Source: Pilasporangium apinafurcum (lineage: Eukaryota > Oomycota > Peronosporomycetes > Pythiales > Pythiaceae). From it: a stretch of DNA of 24,495 nucleotides. Below the pieces are notes generated by a model. The model was not told the origin of the DNA and searched no databases. It saw nothing but the letters and a program-made list of their open reading frames with translations. The stretch is from NCBI GenBank assembly GCA_001600495.1, contig BCKE01000035.1, forward strand, positions 332,641 to 357,135. Direction: 5' to 3'. Positions 8,961 through 18,715 of the stretch are shown here, in pieces (position 1 is the stretch's first letter; every line of letters begins with the position of its first letter). A program made the translations under genes and the position numbers.

Positions 8961-10462
8961 ATGTCGGACGAACAGCAACAGCAGGAGGTGACACAGGCAA
9001 TGGCGGCTGTGGAGATTACGCCAGCTACATCCGCTACTCCAGCACAAAAGGAGAAGAAGAAGGTCGTGCACCTTGTCGTTGATTCCGGTGCCATTATCAA
9101 AGGAACGAACTTGGCTACGTTGTCAGAGGTAAGCAGATGCAAACAACATCATTGATTGAACGATTCTGAGCTTCATGTTTTGTGCAGAATTTTTGGACAG
9201 TTCCAGACGTATTGGACGAAATTCGCGATAGGAAATCGCGCGCGATTTTGGAGAGCTTGCCGTTCACTTTGCAAACTCGTGAGCCATCCGCCGAAGCCAT
9301 GAGCGCCGTCGTCAATTTCTCGCGCAAGACCGGCGATTTTTCGTACCTGTCGCTCACGGATCTGCGTGTCATGGCGCTGACGTACATGCTTGAGACTGAA
9401 GCGAATGGTGCTGATCACTTGAAAACCAGTCCTGAGGTTTCACAGACGATCACACGCGATGCTAATGGCAAGATCGTTGGAGGAATCCCATGCAAGTATT
9501 TCGCATCTGCGATGGGTTGCAAATACGGAAACGAATGCAAATTTGTTCATGATGAGTCATTACTTAATAAAGAAGACGATGAAGCAGTTGCAAACGCTTC
9601 AAAAAAGGTGGACATTCCGTGCCGATATTTCAACACGCCATCTGGATGCAAATTTGGCGACGAGTGTTCGTTTGTTCATGTGGAATCCAGTAAAGAAGAT
9701 AAATTTGATGTCACCACAGAGACTGAGGAGCCTGTCGTAGAAGACCAGCCGATTAGTGAAGAAATCCGCAATGCCGATGTCAAATCTCGCATTCTTGGTG
9801 GCTTTGGTGCATCGAGTAATGCGGGTGCAAAAGAAGATGATGGCAAGAACTGGATTAGTGTAACCAACGTGAGCAAGTACACAGCTTCTCCATTTGGAGA
9901 TGGTAAAGGGCTGGAGGAAATTTCGTCCAGTATTCAAGTAGCGTGCATCACGACGGATTTTTCCATGCAGAACGTGCTGTTACAGATCGGTTTGCGACTG
10001 CTTTCCACGGAAGGCATGATCATCAAGCGCGTGAAGCAATGGATTTTGAAATGCATTGCGTGTTTCACGACCTCCACGGAAATGGACCGCATTTTCTGTC
10101 CTAAGTGCGGCAACAACACAATGGAACGCGTTTCATACAGCATCGGCCAGGACGGTCAAATGACGTTCTACACGCGTGTGAATCGCCCCGTGAAGCTCAC
10201 AGGTACAAAATACTCACTTCCGAAACCTAAAGGCGGTCGAAATGGCGACTTGTTGCTGCGTGAGGATCAATTGATGATGGGTATTTGGGGCCAACGGCAG
10301 CGACAGCACAAGAAGGTGATGCAGAGTGCGTTTGGGGAGAACGTCGCGCATGATTTAGGTGTCAAGGCAGAAAAGCAGACCGGCATTGTCGTTGGATACG
10401 GCCGAATGAATCCAAATGCCCAGAAAGGGCGTGAACGCCGCGGGAAGAAGAAGCGCAACTAG
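8961..10462 (+). CDS. NOB1: 20S pre-rRNA D-site endonuclease NOB1 with inserted CCCH fingers (two exons)
   Basis: NOB1 cuts 20S pre-rRNA at site D to make mature 18S rRNA. Exons are 8961-9128 and 9188-10462 (donor GTAAGC, acceptor TTGTGCAG, phase 0), giving 480 residues. The PIN nuclease domain shows VVDSGAIIK (Asp41), VLDEIRD (acidic Glu67 region) and SLTDLRVMALTYMLE (Asp114), the expected metal-binding positions. The C-terminal zinc ribbon has Cys345, Cys348, Cys360 and Cys363 (CIAC...CPKCG), followed by the conserved basic tail (GGRNGDLLLREDQ, then GRERRGKKKRN). Between them lie two C-x8-C-x5-C-x3-H zinc fingers (158-177 and 201-220), which yeast and human NOB1 do not have as far as I know. 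An upstream in-frame ATG at 8856 would add 35 residues; I prefer MSDEQQQQ as a typical start close to the PIN domain. Confidence 0.93.
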
Positions 10463-10910
10463 AAAACTAATCAACATGTGTGGACGCCAACAAAATGGTC
10501 CTGTTTAAATAGATGCAAGTAAACTCCCATGGTGGCTATATGTTGTGATGTTTTGAACCAAATCGTGATAGATGAGCTGGAAAAGGATCGATGGACTGCT
10601 ATATTGACAAAGATACTTCCAGCAAGCATCCTTGTGGAAGCTTTAAGGCTCAGCGTCTAGGAGAAATCGACGCATTCGGAGTCAGCATTCAGCAAAAAGA
10701 TGCACACTCCATACTTCCAAACTTGATCACAGTCAAATACGAACTTAATATGCAAACGAGATTTAAAGCCAATCGCATTCGAATTTATTGTATTTAATAA
10801 CTTTCTATTGGTTAAAATTCTGTATTATTAATCCTCCCTCTCTCTTTTTGATTGATCTGTCTATCCATGCAACACGTCATAAAGCCATCAGCAGCATCAA
10901 GCAGAGCAAC
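10463..10910. other. Spacer between NOB1 and ERV/PDI gene
   Basis: The only frame of note (10591-10797, 68 residues) has no recognisable content. The sequence becomes pyrimidine-rich from about 10830, consistent with the 5' region of the downstream gene. Confidence 0.5.
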
Positions 10911-12664
10911 ATGAATAGAGGAACGCGCCTCGACTTCTTCCGGTAGCTTTCTCTTTCATATACCTCTCTCCATTTCTAGACGAATATATCTTCTTCATCT
11001 ACATCTAACACTCATTGCTCATTCTCTTATTCTCATAGGAAAGTACCGGAAGACTTGCAGATCCGCAGTGCGAGCGGGAGTTTCTTTTCGCTTTGCTCCT
11101 TCGCGCTGATGGCATTTCTCATCATTTCACACTACCAATCATATCTGCGTGACGGAACCAAATCCTACGTGTCATTGGATTCCCATCAGGAAGATCGATT
11201 GCGGATCAATTTCAATGTTAGTCTCTTTGCGGTGCCCTGTAACCACGCCAGCGTCGACCTCTCGGATCACATGGGCCAGCAGTTTGTCAATCTGACGCGA
11301 CACATTCGGCACTTTCGCTTAGCATCTGATCGTGTCACCAACACCGTCACTCGCTTGGATGAAATTGTGATCGATGACCACGACAAAGGTGTCCCAGTTT
11401 GGGGTGGCGTTGAGCGGGAGGCGCAAGGTGCGGTCCATTACTCGACACCCTTGACTGCAGCGACGTTTGACGATTTTATGAACAAGTACGAACTGGTGCT
11501 GGTGAATTACTATGCGCCATGGTGTCCATTCTGCCAGCAGCTGAACCCGCATTGGGAACGTGCCGCGGCGCAGCTAGATGACCATCCAGAGTATAGTGAG
11601 CGAGTGCGCATGGCGTCGGTCGATTGCACCGACGCAAACGCGCAAAGTCTTTGTCGACGAGCCCATATTCGCTTCTTCCCATCCATGCTCGTACGTTTTG
11701 GATCCTTTTTGCTAGCCTGAATGGCTGTGATGTGTTTTTGTATCGATTTGCTTAATGAGCTATCTGATTGTTTTTCTAGATTTATATGTATGGAAGCACC
11801 TCGACAAGGTATATTTACAATGGACCCCGCACCACGGAGCATTTGCTACAATTCCTCGACTTGTTTTATCGTCGATTGGAGCCTGATGCCGATTTTGCCG
11901 AAGAAGTTCACGTGAGCAGCAACACATTGAGTCTACCGATGCACGTCAACCACGAGAATTTGGACGGATTAACACTAAAGAAGCAGAAGAAGCAAGAGAT
12001 GCCTCTGAGTGCAGTCGAAGGCTGTGAAGTTTCTGGCAGCATCAGCGTCAATCGCGTGCCGGGGAAATTGGTGTTTACAGCTCGATCCAAAGACCATTCG
12101 TTCGATCTGAAGGCTGTGAATATGACCCATCACGTCAACCATTTCTCGTTTGGACAAATTAAACGGACAGAGCATTTGCTCGATGGTGCAAGGAAACTCG
12201 TGCCGTCGGAACGTTATCCGCTTGACGGTAAGGTCTTTTACGCCGAAAATGACAACATCACAATCGAGCATTTCTTGAATGTAAGTCCCAATGGTAGAAT
12301 TTGAATGGGAATTTTCAGCTAAACCCCTTTGTGCTATCTCCATCGGGATAATTTATAGGTTGTGGGTTTTGATCATGAGGACACGAGGCAGTCCATATTT
12401 GATATGGTCGAGCGCATATACGAATTCTCGGCGAGCAGCAACCAGTACAACGCAACGAATCAACTGCCATCGGCCATGTTTACGTACGATATCTCGCCGC
12501 TGGTCATTCGCATCGTCTCGGACGGAATCCCATTTTACCGGTTCCTCACGTCTCTATGTGCGGTCGTGGGGGGGGTGTTTACCGTCATTGGCCTCGTAGA
12601 CTCGGGAGTTTTCCATACAATCAACTCCATCAAGAAGAAACAGCAGCTAGGAAAGCTGATTTGA
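10911..12664 (+). CDS. ERV41/46-like protein fused to a PDI thioredoxin domain (four exons)
   Basis: This matches the plant PDIL5-3/5-4 arrangement, where a thioredoxin domain sits inside an ERGIC/ERV cargo-receptor protein of the ER-Golgi membrane. Exons are 10911-10942, 11039-11690, 11780-12280 and 12359-12664, giving 496 residues. The 32-nt first exon supplies MNRGTRLDFFR; without it no nearby ATG starts the conserved N-terminus (KVPEDLQIRSASG). A membrane segment follows at about residues 25-45. The redox site is YAPWCPFC with Cys173 and Cys176, so a CxxC pair is present, with a later FFPS before the exon 2/3 border. The C-terminal ERV domain includes ISPLVIRI and ends in a second membrane segment (CAVVGGVFTVIGLVDSG) and a lysine-rich tail (KKKQQLGKLI). 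It is convergent with ALG8 (82 bp apart). Confidence 0.9.
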
Positions 12665-12746
12665 GCAAATTTCTTATCTTGTTTTGGCCAGAAAATCAAA
12701 AACACATTATCACATAGAATGGATTATGTACCTACGATGTAGTGGT

Positions 12747-14471
12747 CTATTTCGTCTTGGGTGCATGCAGATAGGACTTGACAACGGAGAGCTTCCGGTG
12801 GTGCAATGTCACAGCCATTCCCCACACATACAGATTCCCCACTGCACAGCTCACTGAGATCAGCATCAGCGGAAGGAAAGCATATTTCACTCCGAGGCGT
12901 GGGATATATGGGAACACCGCTGCTATCAGCACAATCATCACGAGTCCTACAAGGAATATTTTCTCCAAGGCGCTCATGCCCACAGAGGTTGACTTGATGT
13001 GTCGTTCTTTCAATGAGTGCTTGAGGAATGGATCTAGCATCACATAGGCCAACAATGCATGCACAATTGCCAATAGCACCTTCGTCACGTGCTCTGCTGG
13101 TGTGAAGAGCAGAGGAAACAATGAGATTGTGCCTATGATCGATGCAAAGCGGTAGAGCCGCATATCCTGTACGCTTTCGGCCGCCATGAGTCCTAAAGGT
13201 AGAATAACTTGGAGAATTGCTTTTTCATGGACATGGTAGCCAAACAGAAAGGAGCAGAGCATACAATACACGAGCCCACTCATAAACAACGACGAGTCAG
13301 GATACTTCCATATACTGTAAAGCACAGGCAGCATCATCGCGAACGTCAACAACGCACAGACAAGTGGCGGAATTGATGGTAACACCGCAAAACTCGCTTC
13401 CTGAACTAAACCCCCACTCATCAATGCCATCCCCGACGTATTTGCGTTTGCAAACCCCACCAATACGAGCAATTTGTCTAGAAACGCATACAGAGCCCAC
13501 ACATTCGGTGCCCAATATGCGTGACAGAGACCGCGTTGTACGGGAAATAGTCGCGAAAAAATTTGCTTGATGCCTGCGATGGGGTCTGGATGAGTAAATA
13601 AGACCGACATAAACGCACACGCAAAGACTGCGAGCACCAAGACCCCCAAGCGCAGAAAGTTAAACAAGGAGAACGACACCTTGCCCTCATGGAACGCCTG
13701 GAGAGTTTCATGCACGTCGGTGCTGGAGATCGACCGCTTCCGCAGCACTTTGGCATTTTGTTTCTCTTGGTTGCTTGAAGGGTTTACCGTGTAGCAATGA
13801 TGGCCGAGCAAGTAGACAAAGTAAAGGGGTGCAACGTAGAGGTAGATGTGCTTCATCATCAACAACGTCGCGTAGTAAAAAGCACCCTGAAGATCTTTCT
13901 GCTGGCGAAATTTCGTGGCTGAGAGAATCAATAGCCCCAAGAGCATCCCGTTATATTGGAAATGGATGTGGTCGACGTACAGCAATCCTGCATCTAGCGA
14001 CGTCACCAGCATCACCACGAGTCGCTTATATCGAGAAAACGCCGATTCTGTGGTGGTCACACTCGGCCAAGAGGTGCAATACGCGTGGAGTGCATAGAAC
14101 AACACGGTATCCGAAAAAATCACAGACGCTCGCTGGAAATACACGATTGAGGGCTTGAATATCGGAGTCGCAGAAATTGCAACCATCTCAGGGTCTACTC
14201 TCGCTGCGAGGAAAGACAGCAAATACTCGAAATACGCGAAGAAGGGTGGATAATCCAATGTCCACTCGCTCGTATGCTCATGGTACCATTGCGCCTGCGG
14301 AAGCGAATACGTGATGCTGAGCCAATTGCGATGCACTTCAAAGTCCGTACTGGTGTACGACGGCATCAGCAGCAACTTAATCGCGACGGAGGCTGCAAAG
14401 AGCGCCACGATCGATGTGTCCATGCACTTCTGCGCGGCCACATCTGCTCGTGCCGAAGCAGTTTTTGGCAT
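12747..14471 (-). CDS. ALG8: ALG8-type dolichyl-P-Glc:Glc1Man9GlcNAc2-PP-dolichol alpha-1,3-glucosyltransferase
   Basis: The enzyme adds the second glucose to the lipid-linked N-glycan precursor in the ER lumen. The frame is intronless and encodes 574 residues from MPKTASARAD at 14471; the frame is open to an ATG at 14594, but that extension has no family character. Signature blocks are STDFEVHRNW (residues 41-50), SEWTLDYPPFFAYFEY (about 68-83), which favours ALG8 over ALG6 (the latter usually has LDYPPLTAY), HFQYNGMLLG, and HVHEKAILQVILPL near the C-terminal third. Many hydrophobic segments fit a polytopic ER membrane protein of the GT-C fold. A hydrophilic loop (about residues 230-260, with SSNQEKQNAKVLRKRS) separates membrane segments. 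It lies next to another ER-lumen gene, though no co-regulation is visible. Confidence 0.9.
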   Translation of the reverse strand: MPKTASARADVAAQKCMDTSIVALFAASVAIKLLLMPSYTSTDFEVHRNWLSITYSLPQAQWYHEHTSEWTLDYPPFFAYFEYLLSFLAARVDPEMVAISATPIFKPSIVYFQRASVIFSDTVLFYALHAYCTSWPSVTTTESAFSRYKRLVVMLVTSLDAGLLYVDHIHFQYNGMLLGLLILSATKFRQQKDLQGAFYYATLLMMKHIYLYVAPLYFVYLLGHHCYTVNPSSNQEKQNAKVLRKRSISSTDVHETLQAFHEGKVSFSLFNFLRLGVLVLAVFACAFMSVLFTHPDPIAGIKQIFSRLFPVQRGLCHAYWAPNVWALYAFLDKLLVLVGFANANTSGMALMSGGLVQEASFAVLPSIPPLVCALLTFAMMLPVLYSIWKYPDSSLFMSGLVYCMLCSFLFGYHVHEKAILQVILPLGLMAAESVQDMRLYRFASIIGTISLFPLLFTPAEHVTKVLLAIVHALLAYVMLDPFLKHSLKERHIKSTSVGMSALEKIFLVGLVMIVLIAAVFPYIPRLGVKYAFLPLMLISVSCAVGNLYVWGMAVTLHHRKLSVVKSYLHAPKTK

Positions 14472-14780
14472 CTTCTTGCTTGCAATAATTATGGCAATAT
14501 ATTGATGTGCACCTCTGATGCTCAATATTGTAACAAAAATATTGCAATATCCCACTCGAATGACGTGGCACTTGACTAGCAAGTGTTTGATCAATTTGCT
14601 TCATCATAATTCTCTCCTCTCGACGTATATTTGTAACTTCTGACATGCATTGCAAAAACAAAATGGGCTTTGTTATATAAATTTACATTGCTACGCAGGG
14701 CGTAAGCATTCTCAAAAGACTGCTATAGCTGATATGTAGGGGAGAAAAAATATGATTGAGATACTCGCGCCCATCTGCTC
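14472..14780. other. Spacer between ALG8 start and Kazal stop
   Basis: 309 bp, AT-rich, containing the 3' region of the Kazal gene and the upstream region of ALG8. I see no gene. Short frames here are antisense or out of frame with the flanking genes. Confidence 0.5.
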
Positions 14781-15188
14781 TCAATCACTGGAGCATGGCC
14801 CTTCCTTGACGAGCGTGAGATTGGGTTCTTTACACTTGGCCACTTCAAATAGGCATTTGTTGTTGTAGGTTTTCCCATCGGATCCGCACACTTGTAGGAA
14901 CTCGCGCGTACAAAACTCGTCACAGGTCACCGAGGTAGTAGTATCTTGTTTCATCTTCTCGCACGATGTGTTCGCTAGCAGCGTCAACGTCTCACTTTGG
15001 CATTTTGCGAATTCGAAGAGACAGTCGTTTGCATATGTGACTCCATTGGATCCACATACGGGTGTATTCTTGCTAGCATCACATTTCGTCATCTGGCAAT
15101 CAGTTGTCGACGCGATATCAGCGCCATCGGCTCTTAGAGCGAATGTGATGACACCAACTACAGTCAACACGATACTTGACGCCCGCAT
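14781..15188 (-). CDS. Secreted two-domain Kazal-type serine protease inhibitor
   Basis: The product is 135 residues from MRASSIVLTVVGVITFAL at 15188, a clear signal peptide (likely cleavage after about residue 22). An upstream in-frame ATG at 15239 would place 17 polar residues before it, so I chose the inner start. Two Kazal modules follow, each with the VCGS-[ND]-G-x-TY core and six cysteines with a C4-x6-C5 spacing: PVCGSNGVTYANDCLFEFAKC and QVCGSDGKTYNNKCLFEVAKC (each 20-21 residues; motif core only). The residue two after Cys2, normally P1, is Ala in domain 1 and Arg in domain 2, suggesting different target specificities (inference). Oomycete EPI-type Kazal proteins block host apoplastic proteases. 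No intron is seen. Confidence 0.92.
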   Translation of the reverse strand: MRASSIVLTVVGVITFALRADGADIASTTDCQMTKCDASKNTPVCGSNGVTYANDCLFEFAKCQSETLTLLANTSCEKMKQDTTTSVTCDEFCTREFLQVCGSDGKTYNNKCLFEVAKCKEPNLTLVKEGPCSSD

Positions 15189-15962
15189 GGTGATGTGGTT
15201 GGCGGCTAATGTCGATCTTTGCGGTTCCTTTTTCCTCAAGATTAGATTGACGTTTGGTGGATGTCGCAGGTTATTCGGGTCTTGTCTGTCTATGATGAAG
15301 TCTGACTCTAAGAGCCCGCTAATTCAACATTTTAATTACAAGATAATTTTCATATATTGTGCTATTATAGCACTGTAATTTACGTGATAAACCCCGATAT
15401 AAGAGCATCTTTATTTGGTTGCTCTAAAGTTAGCCGTAAAATATAGGAAGAATTTTACGATTTTAGCAATGTAATAGGTCTCCATTACATTGCAAACTCT
15501 GTCTCGAAACCGCCAAAACATGTGAGTACAAAAGTGAATTGTAAATGAAGCCACAAGAATCCGACAGTCGCTAATGACAAATTGCTGTCAACCATAGGGT
15601 CGTATGGAAAAGCTTTTGTCGGTTGTTGATATTCAAGCTTGGATGTTGATATAAGACAGCACGATCTATGGAATCGCACTCATGCTGTGAATCTTGAGAT
15701 GACCCGACCAGAAAAATAGTCGTCATGATACAACTTCTACGTTCTACTCAAAGAAGAGGAGAAAATTTGGAGGTGTCTACTTCTGCGTTTCCATCAATAT
15801 ATATATATGCATCAATCCCATTATTAATGTTTCAAATCAATGCATATACACCATCATCATGTCATCCATGCACATAGTGCAATTGGATCAACATCATACA
15901 ACTCAACCACAGCATCATGTTCACTTGGATCTGGAATCCTGTTGCAATGTGACCATCGAGCT
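15189..15962. other. AT-rich spacer upstream of Kazal gene
   Basis: No confident gene. It must contain the Kazal promoter near 15190-15400. An alternating AT run lies near 15799-15808. Short frames (for example 15485-15679, minus) resemble nothing known. Confidence 0.5.
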
Positions 15963-18153
15963 CTAAGAAGTGAAGTCGAAAGCAGCTGAGAATAGGCACG
16001 AGTCCACATATATGTCGGAAGTGGCATCTCCAGATTCACTCGAAGACAGCTCTTTACAAAACTGTTTAATCTTTCCCATCACTGTTGATATTTTTGGTCG
16101 CTTCGATGGTTCGAACGTGCACATTTCAGTAATGAGCTGCTATTGCTCTTCACTAAAGTGTGCAATCTTATCCGGAATTTGACGTTCTTTCACATGATAG
16201 ATAACAGCGAGATCTGGGATATCCTTTCGCCAAGGAAAGTCATCCGTGATGATCTCAATGATGCACATGGTGAACGAGTAGATGTCAGATTCGAACGAAA
16301 TCGAGCTCTCGCTCCTGTTCATTAATATCTCTGGCGCGTTCCACTGCATAGCTCTATTATCTGCTGCCGGTTTGATGGAAGTAGGTGTTACAACAATGTG
16401 ACTCAAGCCAAAATCTGCAATCTTCACCTTGCCATCTGCGCCAACCAAGAGGTTGTTTCCCTTCAGGTTGCCATGAATCACATTTCCCTCATAGATATAT
16501 TGTAGCCCGAGTGTCACTTCATATATCTTCTACCGTTTGAGATGCTGATTCTTCAACTTTCGCAGAAACTCGGTCGATATGCCATTTGAAGCATATTCAC
16601 ACACAAAGAAGAGTTCTTCATGGCATGCACCGTAAAAACGGAGAACGTGCTCATGCCTCAGTGAATGTCATACTTTAATTTCTTTGAAGAACTGCTGTTC
16701 GTTCATAGTATCACACTCGTTCATATGACGCTTGACTACGACAGGAGTGTTTCGCCATCGTCCATGATATACCAACCCAAAGCCACCTCTGCTAAAATGG
16801 TTTTTCCTCCACACCACATCGCAAGGAAAAATGAACCATGTTTTCACTTCGGCATTTGGGCTATGGACGTCATCAAGACTAGCGGTATCTCCCGCTAGCG
16901 CATTCATCAGTTCTAAGCGCGCTTTTAAACCCTTAGGCCCTTCTTTGATCGTTTCATAACGCAATAGAGTGAGTGCTTCTTTTCGTGATCTTGAATCCTT
17001 AAATTCCCTTACGATTGCTTTTTTATCTCGGCAAAAAAGAGCAAATATTCCTTCCTGCACTTGTTGATCCTTTTCCCAAAGTTCTTGGCTGAAAGGCTGT
17101 GCAACGACACCTTGAAGACTTTCTATTTATCCAACAACAGCATCAATATCTTGATGAAACTGTTCTGTGCGATGTATGGGTGTTCGATGACCTTCAAATC
17201 GAAGGATTAGTTTGATTTGGCTCGAGTACATGGTCAACACCCCATAATACCGAGACAGCGATTGCGATAACTTGTTAAGAACGGCTTTTCCGTCACAATA
17301 ATTAGAGTCTGTCTGTGAATAGATCTCGAGTACACATGACTTCCGATTCGTACATCTCCTTGCACAGACAAAGCACTCGCTCCAACACGTATGAGACAGA
17401 AAAAGGTAGATCAGAGACAAACACTTCATCTAATGCATGTGGTAGTGTCGTTAGTTGTGATATTTGTTATTGGCTTGGCTTAGTTTCGTCCAGCTCTAAA
17501 TGACATTGGGTGGAGGTACCAATAGAATCGTTTGGTCAGATCTGCATTTATGATGCCTGCTGGTTTGGCAACAATGTCATGGATGTGCCCATTAGCACAT
17601 GATCTTCCTTGTTACCCACAGGAGTTTGAAGTGTCAACAAATTCGTTGTCACTTCTTCTGCGTCTTTTATCCCCGTGGTAGCATCCAATGCCATTTAGCC
17701 TTCATTAGTACTGATATCGGATGCCGCACCGTGGCTTTTAAGGCATTCTACCACATCCAGATGGCCCCCATATGTTGTTACATGTAATGGAGTATTTCCG
17801 TTTTTCGCCTTCTCATTCAATGCAGTTCCATTGCTAATTAAATACCTGAGTGCGTCCAGATGATTTTGTCTTATTGCTAGATGTAATAGAGTCTCAGCAT
17901 CCTTGCTTTTCTCATTCAGTGCTGCTCCTTTGTTGACCAAATACTTGACCATGTCCGTATGACCCTGAGATGCTGCTACATGTAATGGAGTCCGGCCATA
18001 CTCACCCTTCTCATTTATTGGTACTTCTTTCCTCTCCACGAGGTATTGGATACCCTCTAGATCTCCATCTCGAGCACGTTCATGCAGTGACGGAGCATGC
18101 GCACCGATGGCATTCCATGCGCAGGTTGATAACCTAGTTTTTCGAATGACCAC
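15963..18153 (-). pseudogene. Ankyrin-repeat TKL protein kinase relic with eight in-frame stops
   Basis: Reading down the minus strand from ATG 18153: about four ankyrin repeats (EYGRTPLHVAASQGHTDMVK, NGNTPLHVTTYGGHLDVVE), a linker, a helical region (ALDEVFVSDLPFSVSYVLER), then a kinase domain with FSRGGFGLVYHGRW, VVVKRH, HGNLKGNN, ADFGLS, WNAPEIL and FEPSKRPKI, ending TAG at 15963. In-frame stops interrupt it at 17695, 17548, 17536, 17467, 17127, 16668, 16530 and 16140 (first plus-strand base of each). One frame change is needed near 17304-17340, where a CAGACAGAC duplication sits. The catalytic-loop Asp of HGDLK is Asn, so the enzyme would be dead even if translated. Three stops fall where related kinases carry Trp (KV-HSLRHEHV, KR-KIYE, EEQ-QLI). 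Linker stops could partly be intron, but the frame is maintained across them. Confidence 0.85.
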
Positions 18154-18715
18154 ATCACATTAAAGATATACCATAATATGATCCTTGCTATCCAAATTTC
18201 ACCTTTACGTGATTATATATATATGAAAGATAAAACAATTCAACCTGATTAAAACACTGTTAATCGCTGTCATCACCGTCATCATCATCAGCTGTTTCTC
18301 TGTCTGAAGGAGTCATTTTCTTCATTCTCTTCCATCAGGACAAAACATCCAACACAACGCTGGCAGGGAGGCAGAACCCAATGAAGATGATGATCCTAAT
18401 ACTCTAGATGACTACAAACAGAGACGGACGACTCAACAAAACAAAACAAAGCTATATATGCGATGTTGGGTCACTTCGTTGCATTTGGTGCTTCATTCAT
18501 TCATGAGCAAACAAGACGATGCTCTGAAGTGGTAGCGTCATATTCAATTCAGTAACAAATATGATGATAAAAGAAAGCTCATGGTGCGGCTAGAGTGAGT
18601 AAGTATAGTTTTATTCGTTGTCTTCGATTAGACATGCAGTAGTAGAAGAGATGAATATCTAATAGTATGCGGCATCAGCGACGCATGCAATTAGGGTAGG
18701 AAGTAGCTAAAACAA
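18154..18715. other. Spacer between kinase relic and CBEL-like gene
   Basis: No gene recognised. It contains small CATCAT-type repeats near 18265-18290 and an ACAAAAC repeat near 18437-18450. It should hold the CBEL 3' end and whatever remains of the relic's upstream region. Confidence 0.5.

Noticed and set aside
9599-9937. Minus-strand 112-codon frame with many Cys and aromatic residues
   Set aside because: It is antisense to NOB1 exon 2; its Cys residues arise from reversed codons of the sense frame.
11017-11035. GCTCATTCTCTTATT resembling the oomycete initiator (GCTCATT...)
   Set aside because: It lies inside intron 1 of the ERV/PDI gene, and the upstream 32-nt exon gives the better N-terminus; the match is partial.
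13775-14158. 127-codon plus-strand frame
   Set aside because: Antisense to ALG8; Arg/Ser-rich composition typical of a shadow frame.
15792-15812. AT dinucleotide run as a possible TATA or origin element
   Set aside because: Simple alternating AT in AT-rich spacer with no supporting context.
15963-18153. Reassigned stop codons (alternative genetic code) explaining the kinase frame
   Set aside because: Neighbouring intact genes use Trp TGG and end normally at TAA, TAG or TGA, so recoding would have to be limited to this locus.
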